Part shown: positions 1 to 4,798 of the stretch, in pieces
Layout: every line of letters starts with the position of its first letter
Position numbering within the stretch: position 1 is the first letter of the stretch
Virus record (IMG/VR): IMGVR_UViG_3300020473_000055
Coordinates: 1 to 41,780 of that record
Length of the DNA stretch: 41,780 bases
Direction: 5' to 3' (one strand)
Source of the DNA: a virus
Notes under the pieces: model-generated
The model's input: only the letters and a program-made list of their open reading frames with translations
What the model was told of the DNA's origin: nothing
Database searches by the model: none
Made by a program: the position numbers and the translations under genes

Positions 1-1
1 G

Positions 2-55
2 AGAGGTGAAATTCTAACCGAAGATGATATTGAAAGACAAAAACTTATCATGTAA
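2..55 (+). CDS. C-terminal end of a gene cut by the window start
   Basis: An open frame runs in from the left edge and ends at TAA 53-55. It encodes 17 residues, mostly charged, ending in RQKLIM. The small gene starting at base 65 follows after 9 bases, which fits a compact phage operon. The fragment is too short to assign a family or even to prove that it is coding. The call rests only on the open frame and the tight spacing. Confidence 0.3.
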   Translation, partial: RGEILTEDDIERQKLIM

Positions 56-64
56 ACTAACACT

Positions 65-229
65 ATGAACAACAAAAGATTCAGTCGTAATATAATACTA
101 TTCTTTGTAATTACAGGATGGTTAAGAATAATGATGCTTGTAATCCCTAGTGTCTGGATATACATGAACACCCAAGATTGGAGAGACAATGTTAACATAC
201 CTACCCTCAAGATTGAACAAGGGGATTGA
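65..229 (+). CDS. small hypothetical membrane protein (54 aa)
   Basis: This is an ATG-started frame of 54 residues. A short basic N-terminus (NNKRFSR) is followed by one hydrophobic stretch at about residues 9-34 that is rich in I, L, V, F and W. A polar tail ends in KIEQGD. The pattern predicts a single-pass membrane protein with the N-terminus inside, by the positive-inside rule. No family is recognised. It overlaps the next candidate gene (189-344) in another frame by 41 bases, which is long even for a phage, so one of the two starts may be wrong. It could be an accessory inner-membrane peptide, but no function is claimed. Confidence 0.45.
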   Translation: MNNKRFSRNIILFFVITGWLRIMMLVIPSVWIYMNTQDWRDNVNIPTLKIEQGD

Positions 230-344
230 TTTAATACACATAGATTGTAGAACTGATGAACAGAAATGGGATTCAATTAACAGGCAGTTGATGTTTGTTT
301 TACATGCTAATTATGTCATTGATACTATATGGTATCTTTCATAA
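189..344 (+). CDS. small hypothetical protein (51 aa)
   Basis: This ATG-started frame encodes 51 residues with mixed polar and hydrophobic composition, including the stretch IDCRTDEQKWDSINRQL. It has no signal peptide and no clear membrane helix. The first 41 bases overlap the end of the preceding small membrane-protein frame. If translation instead starts at the internal ATG near base 294, only 16 residues would remain, so the upstream ATG is preferred. The DNA encoding HIDCRT resembles a non-coding stretch at 829-843 (CATAGATTGYAGRAC). No family is recognised. The support is the coherent protein-like composition and plus-strand placement. Confidence 0.4.
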   Translation: MLTYLPSRLNKGIDLIHIDCRTDEQKWDSINRQLMFVLHANYVIDTIWYLS

Positions 345-397
345 GTTTTTGTATTAAATGTTACCGAATTGATTAAAAATAAGGTTTTAAATACCTT

Positions 398-405
398 TAT
401 AAATA
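398..405 (+). promoter_or_regulatory. T4-type late promoter box TATAAATA
   Basis: This is an exact match to the T4 late promoter core TATAAATA, read by gp55/gp33-programmed RNA polymerase in T4-like phages. Unlike the other copies in the window, the nearest gene downstream is about 270 bases away. It is therefore either a chance match in AT-rich DNA or the start of a transcript with a long leader. Confidence 0.3.
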
Positions 406-623
406 TTAAATTGCTTTTTATAAGGATAGTATCCTTGAGTATCTTTGTGTATCTAAATGATAGTTTATAGAGGATATTATAGTCCTTAAATGTCTCAGAG
501 TCTTGTAAGTTTAGCGAGCGTAGCATAAGGATTGCGATCTGTCAAGTATCAGGATCGCTCAGAGATTATGTGAGGATTGTAACATTTAACGCATAAAGTA
601 CATATATACTAGATGTAACATAC

Positions 624-652
624 TTGCACAATTGCGAGTCTTATGTTATAAT
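624..652 (+). promoter_or_regulatory. possible sigma70-type promoter
   Basis: The -10 element TATAAT at 647-652 is perfect. A weak -35 (TTGCAC, 624-629) lies 17 bases upstream. Transcription would begin near 659, just before the ATG at 678. This would put the alternative TTG start at 624 inside the promoter and so supports the ATG as the real start. Confidence 0.35.
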
Positions 653-677
653 TAACCTAACAGATCTTCAGAGCATT

Positions 678-824
678 ATGTACGATTACGACACCGATTT
701 CGTGTGGGAGTATGAATTTAGTAGTCATGATTACATTGAAGAAAGTTATACAAACGACGATGATGATTACGTTCGTGAAAGTAACAACAATTACGAAGTA
801 TTAGCATACCGTCATTATGCTTAA
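678..824 (+). CDS. small acidic tyrosine-rich hypothetical protein (48 aa)
   Basis: The frame encodes 48 residues dominated by D, E, Y and N, with a run of four aspartates and several YD/DY pairs. The net charge is strongly negative. The same frame is open back to a TTG at 624, which would give 66 residues. I prefer the ATG because a perfect TATAAT at 647-652 places the transcript start after the TTG. Small acidic proteins are common among early phage genes that modify host proteins, but no homologue is recognised here. A hairpin and terminator follow at 867-935, so it may be transcribed alone. Confidence 0.5.
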   Translation: MYDYDTDFVWEYEFSSHDYIEESYTNDDDDYVRESNNNYEVLAYRHYA

Positions 825-866
825 CCCGCATAGATTGCAGGACAATTTAATACATTAGCAGAGCAG

Positions 867-892
867 GGCACACTGTGAGATTTTTGTGTGCC
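867..892 (+). repeat. perfect 7-bp inverted repeat (hairpin)
   Basis: GGCACAC at 867-873 pairs with GTGTGCC at 886-892 across a 12-base loop. It lies in the 3' non-coding stretch after the acidic small gene and 20 bases before a separate intrinsic terminator. It has no U-run, so it is more likely an RNA stability or processing element, or a protein-binding palindrome, than a terminator. Confidence 0.55.
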
Positions 893-911
893 AGTCTGCA
901 AAGTGTCCACT

Positions 912-935
912 AAACCCCCACAATAGGGGTTTTTT
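912..935 (+). terminator. intrinsic terminator
   Basis: AAACCCC (912-918) pairs with GGGGTTT (926-932) around a 7-base loop and runs into a T-tract ending at 935. It ends the transcript of the acidic small gene and separates it from the gene at 972. Confidence 0.75.
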
Positions 936-971
936 CGTTTATACTTATAAAGTACCAAACAAAGAGACTTT

Positions 972-1319
972 ATGAGAAAACTTGAAAAGCAAATGAACTT
1001 CGCTATTTCAAACAAGGGCAACTGGAATGGTTCTAACACTTCAGTTCTTTATAACGAGTCAACAAATTGCAGTCAAGTTTATCTACACGGGCATCAAATT
1101 TGTACCTTCGATCATAACACTCAAGCGGTTAAATTGTCATCCTGTGGTTATGAAACAGTAACGACAAAATCCCGCCTAAATGCTATCTTGGAAGAGGTAA
1201 AATACGGTGCTAAAGTGTTTCAAAAGAATTTCAATTGGTTCGTTAAGTATCAGAATCAAACCGTAGATTTCATCGATGGAATGATACTTTTCGACTCCAA
1301 TTCCCTAGAGGTTGCTTAA
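972..1319 (+). CDS. conserved cyanophage hypothetical protein (115 aa)
   Basis: The protein has 115 residues, no signal peptide and no membrane helix. It is polar and mid-sized, with a central NSGN/YLHGHQI beta-like part and a C-terminal block TTKSRLNAILEE followed by KVFQKNFNWFVKY. I recognise that block as typical of a small protein family recurrent in T4-like cyanophages, whose function is unknown. The start ATG has an AAAGAGA stretch about 8 bases upstream. A terminator precedes it at 912-935 and another overlaps its stop codon, so it is probably a single-gene transcription unit. The family link is from memory, not from a search. Confidence 0.8.
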   Translation: MRKLEKQMNFAISNKGNWNGSNTSVLYNESTNCSQVYLHGHQICTFDHNTQAVKLSSCGYETVTTKSRLNAILEEVKYGAKVFQKNFNWFVKYQNQTVDFIDGMILFDSNSLEVA

Positions 1320-1338
1320 CACTAAGCACCTCTTTTTT
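1308..1338 (+). terminator. intrinsic terminator overlapping a stop codon
   Basis: GAGGTTGCTTA pairs with TAAGCACCTC, with one bulged base and the loop ACAC, followed by six Ts (1333-1338). The left arm contains the last codons and stop of the preceding gene. Confidence 0.8.
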
Positions 1339-1361
1339 CTGTCCTTAATTATTACTAACTC

Positions 1362-1511
1362 ATGCGTACACTAACTACACACGAATACAACGAAGTTTGC
1401 AAGTCTTATGAACAACAAGGCAGCAAATATTTCGATGATATGTTTATAGGATATGATGACTATTCTGTTTCGTATCTTTATAATCAAGACTATTATTGTT
1501 CTACTAAGTGA
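1362..1511 (+). CDS. small hypothetical protein (49 aa)
   Basis: This ATG-started frame encodes 49 residues. The protein is acidic and aromatic, with ten tyrosines, and includes GYDDYSVSYLYNQDYY. It resembles the acidic small protein at 678-824 in composition. No family is recognised. It lies directly after a terminator and just before the DUF6267-type gene, whose two possible starts lie 7 and 55 bases downstream. The biased but protein-like composition and the tight fit between neighbours support it. Confidence 0.5.
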   Translation: MRTLTTHEYNEVCKSYEQQGSKYFDDMFIGYDDYSVSYLYNQDYYCSTK

Positions 1512-1565
1512 TAATATATGCCCCCTATTCTATCCACCATTTCTATTAGTTTATTTTCGTTAATT

Positions 1566-2447
1566 ATGCCACTATTACACATTGAACACCTAGAAGATAC
1601 AGTGCTTAATGGTAACTTATCGGCACTTGAATTACTGGAGAATTCTAGTAACTTAACAGCGAAGATTGATGGTTCTCCAAGTATAGTTTGGGGGCAAGAT
1701 CCTGCTGACAATCTTTTCTTTGTAGGCACTAAATCTGTCTTCAATAAAAAGTTAGTTAAGAGGTGCAAATCATACGGAGATGTTAACAAGTATTATAAGG
1801 GAGAATTGGCGGATATATTAACACAATGCTTTCGTTATTTGCCCAATGATGGTAACATTTATCAGGGTGATTTCATAGGGTTAGGTGGACTTAGTGAGTA
1901 CAATCCTAATACAGTTACTTATACTTTTGATCGTGTAATTCGTGAGGACATAATAATAGCACCTCACACAACTTATGTCGGTAATAGTAAAGATCTTCGT
2001 GAACACAAAGTATTACCTTTGACTCGTAATCTCCAGAACACTAATAACGTGCGGTTCGTATCTTCTACGGTAACTAACAACAATTGCATGGAAGATTTGA
2101 CGTTCGTTATTAACTTTGCTAGGACGATTGCAGGGGCAGTAGAGTTCATCGAAGATCCAAAGAATGTCGCTGCTATGAAGAAAGAATTAAACGCATATAT
2201 TCGTGAAGATAGAGAAATAGTGCCAGAAGAGTTTGATAACACTAACCTCGTAAGATTCTACAACTTAGTGATAAGAATTAAGGAACAATTTATGGACAAT
2301 TGTAATACAAACTCTTCTGAGATGAAAGCATCACTTAATGGCGAAGATTACGATGGCGAAGGTTATGTTTTATCAGACAAATTACAGACAATTAAACTCA
2401 TTAACCGTAGAGAGTTTAGTTATAACAATTTCATACGTAATTCATAG
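1566..2447 (+). CDS. DUF6267-type protein with ligase-like nucleotidyltransferase motifs
   Basis: The protein has 293 residues from the ATG at 1566. An in-frame ATG at 1518 adds 16 hydrophobic residues that do not match the LLHIEHLED start I associate with this family. In order it shows KIDGSP (33-38), FFVGTKS (51-57), YQGDFIG (99-105), GEGYVLSD (264-271) and IKLINR (276-281). These resemble motifs I, III, IV and V of the covalent nucleotidyltransferases, the DNA/RNA ligases and capping enzymes, where the lysine of KxDG takes the AMP. I recall similar cyanophage proteins under DUF6267 without a proven activity. A ligase or RNA-repair role is inference. It has no obvious strong ribosome site, and the AbrB-like gene follows after a 186-base gap. 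Confidence 0.75.
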   Translation: MPLLHIEHLEDTVLNGNLSALELLENSSNLTAKIDGSPSIVWGQDPADNLFFVGTKSVFNKKLVKRCKSYGDVNKYYKGELADILTQCFRYLPNDGNIYQGDFIGLGGLSEYNPNTVTYTFDRVIREDIIIAPHTTYVGNSKDLREHKVLPLTRNLQNTNNVRFVSSTVTNNNCMEDLTFVINFARTIAGAVEFIEDPKNVAAMKKELNAYIREDREIVPEEFDNTNLVRFYNLVIRIKEQFMDNCNTNSSEMKASLNGEDYDGEGYVLSDKLQTIKLINRREFSYNNFIRNS

Positions 2448-2611
2448 CACTAAATGTTAATGAACAGATACAGATTACCAGTCGTTCGTTAACATCGCAG
2501 TTTATTATATTTGCCGCCCCCCGTTTATAAAATCGACTACTACCCTAACCTACAAAGTGTTACGGAAGCGAGCTATAAATTCCAATCGAAGTCAAAATTT
2601 TTTTCGTACTA

Positions 2612-2617
2612 TATAAT
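2612..2617 (+). promoter_or_regulatory. possible -10 element TATAAT
   Basis: A perfect TATAAT lies 16 bases before the ATG at 2634, but no good -35 is visible 16-18 bases upstream. It sits in the 186-base gap 2448-2633, where I see no gene. Confidence 0.25.
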
Positions 2618-2633
2618 TTTGAAAAAGGTTAAT

Positions 2634-2819
2634 ATGGATCCTACTATGCAAAAAAAATTCGGGCATGAAGAAACCACCATAGAGGTTGACACAATTAGCG
2701 GAGAGTATTATACTGTTATTCCTGAGTGGGTTATACATGACATGGATTGGTACGAAGGTGCTTCAGTAGAGTTTAACATCGAGTCCGACGAAGTTATTAT
2801 TAAGGATGCTAATGAATAA
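2634..2819 (+). CDS. small AbrB/MazE-like protein (61 aa)
   Basis: This protein of 61 residues has the pattern of a swapped-hairpin AbrB-like domain: a beta-rich start, then YYTVIPEWVIHDMDWYEG, then acidic strands ending SDEVIIKD. In AbrB/MazE proteins the equivalent segment is I/L-P...L-W-x-G-x-x-V. The usual basic DNA-binding residues are sparse and the protein is strongly acidic, so a transcription-factor role is doubtful. Small proteins of this look recur in cyanophages. The frame is open back to a TTG at 2511, but that extension is low-complexity and I reject it. The last 8 bases overlap the start of the next gene. Confidence 0.65.
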   Translation: MDPTMQKKFGHEETTIEVDTISGEYYTVIPEWVIHDMDWYEGASVEFNIESDEVIIKDANE

Positions 2820-2985
2820 GACATATCATATCTACCTACAACAAGAGTGTTTGTTCAAGGATTTAACAGAGTGGGAGTTTAATATTATATGGAGAAGGAT
2901 ATACAAATCATACTTTACAGAAGACTTAACGTACTCAGAGGTAGTGGAAGAACCGAACGAGAAATATATTGATGCATCATATTGA
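2812..2985 (+). CDS. conserved small cyanophage protein (57 aa)
   Basis: This ATG frame of 57 residues overlaps the previous gene by 8 bases. The protein begins MNKTYHIYLQQECLFKDL and continues WEFNIIWRRIYKSYF, a pattern of alternating aromatic and hydrophobic residues typical of a small folded domain. I recognise this opening from small unannotated cyanophage proteins but know no function. The stop codon TGA (2983-2985) is part of the -35 hexamer TTGACA of the downstream promoter, so coding and control overlap here. It is probably translationally coupled to the AbrB-like gene. Confidence 0.7.
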   Translation: MNKTYHIYLQQECLFKDLTEWEFNIIWRRIYKSYFTEDLTYSEVVEEPNEKYIDASY

Positions 2986-3010
2986 CAAATACTATATAAA
3001 CTGATATAAT
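2982..3010 (+). promoter_or_regulatory. perfect-consensus sigma70 promoter
   Basis: TTGACA (2982-2987), a 17-base spacer and TATAAT (3005-3010) match the bacterial housekeeping promoter at every position. Transcription would start near 3017, before the ATG at 3034. This fits early transcription by unmodified host RNA polymerase of the glycosyltransferase gene and the small genes after it. Confidence 0.85.
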
Positions 3011-3033
3011 TGGATTGATGAAATCTACAAGTT

Positions 3034-3798
3034 ATGGCAAAAGGATTTACAGTAAAAGCAAAGACACCAGTAGCAGCACAAGCAAAGAAGGCACCTGAAT
3101 GGGACTTTGATAAAGCAAGGGAGATGATCAAGGGTAAAAGCATTGTATTCTGCTTACCTGGTAGAGGAGTATCATATACTTACTTAAAGAACTTCGTACA
3201 ACTTTGTTTTGATATTGTACAGAATGGTGGACAGATACAGATATCACAAGACTATTCATCTATGGTTAACTTTGCTAGATGTAAGTGTCTAGGTGCTAAT
3301 GTACTACGTGGTCCTGATCAATTACCTTGGGATGGTAAGTTAAAGTATGATTATCAGTTATGGATTGACTCTGATATAGTCTTTAACACTGAAGCATTCT
3401 ATAAGTTAATACTATTAGATAAGAATATTGCATCTGGTTGGTATTGTACAGAGGATGGTAGTACTTCATCTGTTGCACATTGGATGGAAGAAGATGATTT
3501 CAGAAAGAATGGTGGAGTGATGAATCATGAAACCTTGGAAACGATGTCTAAGCGTAAGAAACCATTTACAGTTGATTATGCTGGTTTCGGTTGGTTGCTA
3601 ATTAAGCATGGTGTGTGGGAACATCCTGAAATGAAATATCCTTGGTTTGCACCGAAGATGCAGGTGTTTGAATCAGGCGAAGTGCAAGACATGTGCGGAG
3701 AGGACGTTTCTTTCTGTCTTGATGCAATCGAAGCAGGATTTGAAATATGGTGTGATCCTCGTGTAAGGGTTGGACATGAAAAAACACGAATTATATAA
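3034..3798 (+). CDS. GT-A-type glycosyltransferase
   Basis: The protein has 254 residues. After a lysine/alanine-rich N-terminal tail (1-22) it shows FCLPGRGVSY (39-48), the DxD-like WIDSDIVF (110-117), GWYCTEDG (135-142), YAGFGWLLIKHGVW (182-195), CGEDVSFCLDA (221-231) and a final histidine in RVGHEK. The DSD at 112-114 is the expected metal/nucleotide-sugar ligand and GED at 222-224 the expected acidic catalytic region of GT-A folds. It would transfer a sugar from a nucleotide donor in the cytoplasm; the acceptor is unknown (phage DNA, a virion protein or host envelope). It is driven by a perfect sigma70 promoter. Its 3' end overlaps the next gene by 23 bases. Confidence 0.75.
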   Translation: MAKGFTVKAKTPVAAQAKKAPEWDFDKAREMIKGKSIVFCLPGRGVSYTYLKNFVQLCFDIVQNGGQIQISQDYSSMVNFARCKCLGANVLRGPDQLPWDGKLKYDYQLWIDSDIVFNTEAFYKLILLDKNIASGWYCTEDGSTSSVAHWMEEDDFRKNGGVMNHETLETMSKRKKPFTVDYAGFGWLLIKHGVWEHPEMKYPWFAPKMQVFESGEVQDMCGEDVSFCLDAIEAGFEIWCDPRVRVGHEKTRII

Positions 3799-3946
3799 AA
3801 TCATCATCGATGGGAAGGAAGTATTCGATGCTTTAGGGCAAGGAGAATACTTCGAGAGAATGGAGGACTTGGCACTAGAGTTTTATCAGACAGGTACTCC
3901 ACATCCCGATAGCATTGTCACTGAGACTTATTTGGAGGAAAACTAA
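3776..3946 (+). CDS. conserved small cyanophage protein (56 aa)
   Basis: This ATG frame of 56 residues starts inside the end of the glycosyltransferase gene, in another frame. The sequence includes HELYKIIIDGKEVFDALG, then EYFERMEDLALEFYQTG, then a PHPDSIVTETYL tail. I recognise this arrangement as a widespread small T4-like cyanophage protein of unknown role. It is acidic and soluble, with one probable amphipathic helix in the middle. Its TAA overlaps the next ATG by one base, so it is likely translated by coupling on both sides. It is shorter than most annotation cut-offs and easily missed. Confidence 0.75.
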   Translation: MKKHELYKIIIDGKEVFDALGQGEYFERMEDLALEFYQTGTPHPDSIVTETYLEEN

Positions 3947-4164
3947 TGGCAACAACGACAAAAGGATTAACCGTTGAGAAGGTGGTTAATTACATCAAAT
4001 CAAAATGGCAGGTATTCGGAGCAGCAACGTTGCTCGTATTCATACTGCAACTCTTAGCAGCAAAATTACTCATTGCAGTTCTATTAGGACTAGTAATAGC
4101 AGGTTTATTACCATCAGACACTGTTAAGAAGGTAACTAAGAAAGTAACAGCAACTAAGGAGTAA
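3946..4164 (+). CDS. small two-helix membrane protein (72 aa)
   Basis: The protein has 72 residues. A polar, lysine-containing N-terminus is followed by a hydrophobic block at about residues 22-57 (LLVFILQLLAAKLLIAVLLG and on) and a lysine-rich tail KKVTKKVTATKE. The block is long enough for two membrane passes in a hairpin, or one long pass. GGAGGA lies 6 bases before the ATG, a strong ribosome site. Size and charge distribution would fit a holin-like or membrane-anchoring peptide, but there is no lysis gene nearby, so that role is not claimed. It sits between two conserved small cyanophage genes. Confidence 0.7.
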   Translation: MATTTKGLTVEKVVNYIKSKWQVFGAATLLVFILQLLAAKLLIAVLLGLVIAGLLPSDTVKKVTKKVTATKE

Positions 4165-4165
4165 C

Positions 4166-4312
4166 ATGGCAAAGGCAACTACAGGTGCATGGGGAAGAGA
4201 AGAACTCGAATCAACCCCGAAAAAAACTCGTCAAGGAAGGGGCAAGCACACAAAATATGCGGCAACCTCCCGTAACTCGACTCGTAAGAGGTACAGAGGA
4301 CAAGGCAGATAA
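4166..4312 (+). CDS. small very basic conserved cyanophage protein (48 aa)
   Basis: This ATG frame encodes 48 residues and starts one base after the preceding stop. AAGGAG ends 4 bases before the ATG. The protein is rich in K and R, with KKTRQGRGKHTKYAATSRN and a final KRYRGQGR. I recognise this motif as a conserved cyanophage small protein. Such charge suggests binding to nucleic acid or to an acidic partner, but no function is known to me. It is the last gene before the terminator at 4318 and the late baseplate promoters. Confidence 0.75.
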   Translation: MAKATTGAWGREELESTPKKTRQGRGKHTKYAATSRNSTRKRYRGQGR

Positions 4313-4317
4313 CCAAT

Positions 4318-4344
4318 AAAGCGTCTCGAAAGAGGCGTTTTTTT
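4318..4344 (+). terminator. intrinsic terminator before the late module
   Basis: An A/GCGTCTC arm pairs with GAGGCGT (two G-U pairs) around the stable tetraloop GAAA, followed by seven Ts. It closes the accessory block just upstream of the late promoters at 4351-4370. Confidence 0.8.
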
Positions 4345-4350
4345 ATTTTT

Positions 4351-4370
4351 CTAAATATTGCTTATAAATA
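4351..4370 (+). promoter_or_regulatory. late promoter pair CTAAATA and TATAAATA
   Basis: CTAAATA lies at 4351-4357 and the exact T4 late core TATAAATA at 4363-4370. The second would start transcripts near 4376, 17 bases before the gene 25 ATG. Both follow the terminator directly, so late transcription of the baseplate genes is insulated from the early block. Confidence 0.75.
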
Positions 4371-4392
4371 AAACATAATACCTATTGACCTA

Positions 4393-4797
4393 ATGGCAAT
4401 ACAAAGGGTTTCTAGAGGTTTTAAGGATATTAGTTTATCTTTTTCACCCCACCCTGTTACTAAAGACTTACCTATATTAAAGAACGGTAATGCGATTTCC
4501 CGTTCAGTCAGGAACCTTGTGCAAACTATTCCTACCGAACGCTTCTTTAACTCATTACTAGGTTCTGAAGTACGTTCTAGTCTATTTGAGAACTGGGTTG
4601 ACTTTGGTACTGCATCACTTATAGAGGATCAAATCCTAACTACCATTGAAAACTTTGAACCCAGAGTTGAAAATGTAGATGTAACAGTAGATCCAGAACC
4701 TGATAATAATACTTTTGCCGTTAACGTTCGTTTTGATATAGTGGGTCAACAACTACCTTCCCAAGAATTTACCTTCTTATTAGAAGCAACAAGATAA
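4393..4797 (+). CDS. 25: baseplate wedge subunit gp25
   Basis: The protein has 134 residues, against 132 in T4. It belongs to the gp25-like family shared by contractile phage tails and type VI secretion (TssE), an old lysozyme-like name without lytic activity. Visible landmarks are FKDISLSFSPHPVTKDL near the N-terminus, SRSVRNLVQTIPTERFFNSLLGS in the middle, and the ENFEPRVENVDV block followed by beta strands. It caps the sheath-baseplate junction together with gp6 and gp7 wedges. It is the first gene of the late baseplate operon, 1 base before gene 6, with no strong Shine-Dalgarno. Confidence 0.95.
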   Translation: MAIQRVSRGFKDISLSFSPHPVTKDLPILKNGNAISRSVRNLVQTIPTERFFNSLLGSEVRSSLFENWVDFGTASLIEDQILTTIENFEPRVENVDVTVDPEPDNNTFAVNVRFDIVGQQLPSQEFTFLLEATR

Positions 4798-4798
4798 T

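Larger units (their letters stand above)
345..677 (+). other. intergenic gap with one late-promoter-like box and a hairpin
   Basis: About 330 bases carry no convincing gene; the plus-strand ATGs at 457 and 490 open frames of only 10 and 12 codons. A TATAAATA box lies at 398-405. A hairpin can form between GCGATC (534-539) and GATCGC (553-558), with a competing pairing GAGCG (526-530) to CGCTC (556-560). Neither is followed by a U-run, so they do not look like terminators. A minus-strand frame across 311-526 has an AT-rich, biased composition and I treat it as chance. Confidence 0.5.

Noticed and set aside
311-526. 71-codon minus-strand frame in the intergenic gap
   Set aside because: All supported genes are on the plus strand. 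Its composition (I, L, K, F, T) is what random AT-rich DNA gives, and no promoter or ribosome site was seen.
1518-1565. Upstream ATG extension of the DUF6267-type protein
   Set aside because: The extra 16 residues are hydrophobic and do not fit the family start as I know it; there is no better ribosome site than at 1566. It cannot be excluded fully.
2511-2633. TTG-started extension of the AbrB-like gene
   Set aside because: The extension is proline/lysine/tyrosine-rich without domain character, and an ATG at 2634 starts exactly at the recognisable domain.
2448-2633. Possible tRNA in the gap before the AbrB-like gene
   Set aside because: I looked for a cloverleaf on both strands; a T-loop-like TTCCAATC is present but no matching acceptor or anticodon stems.
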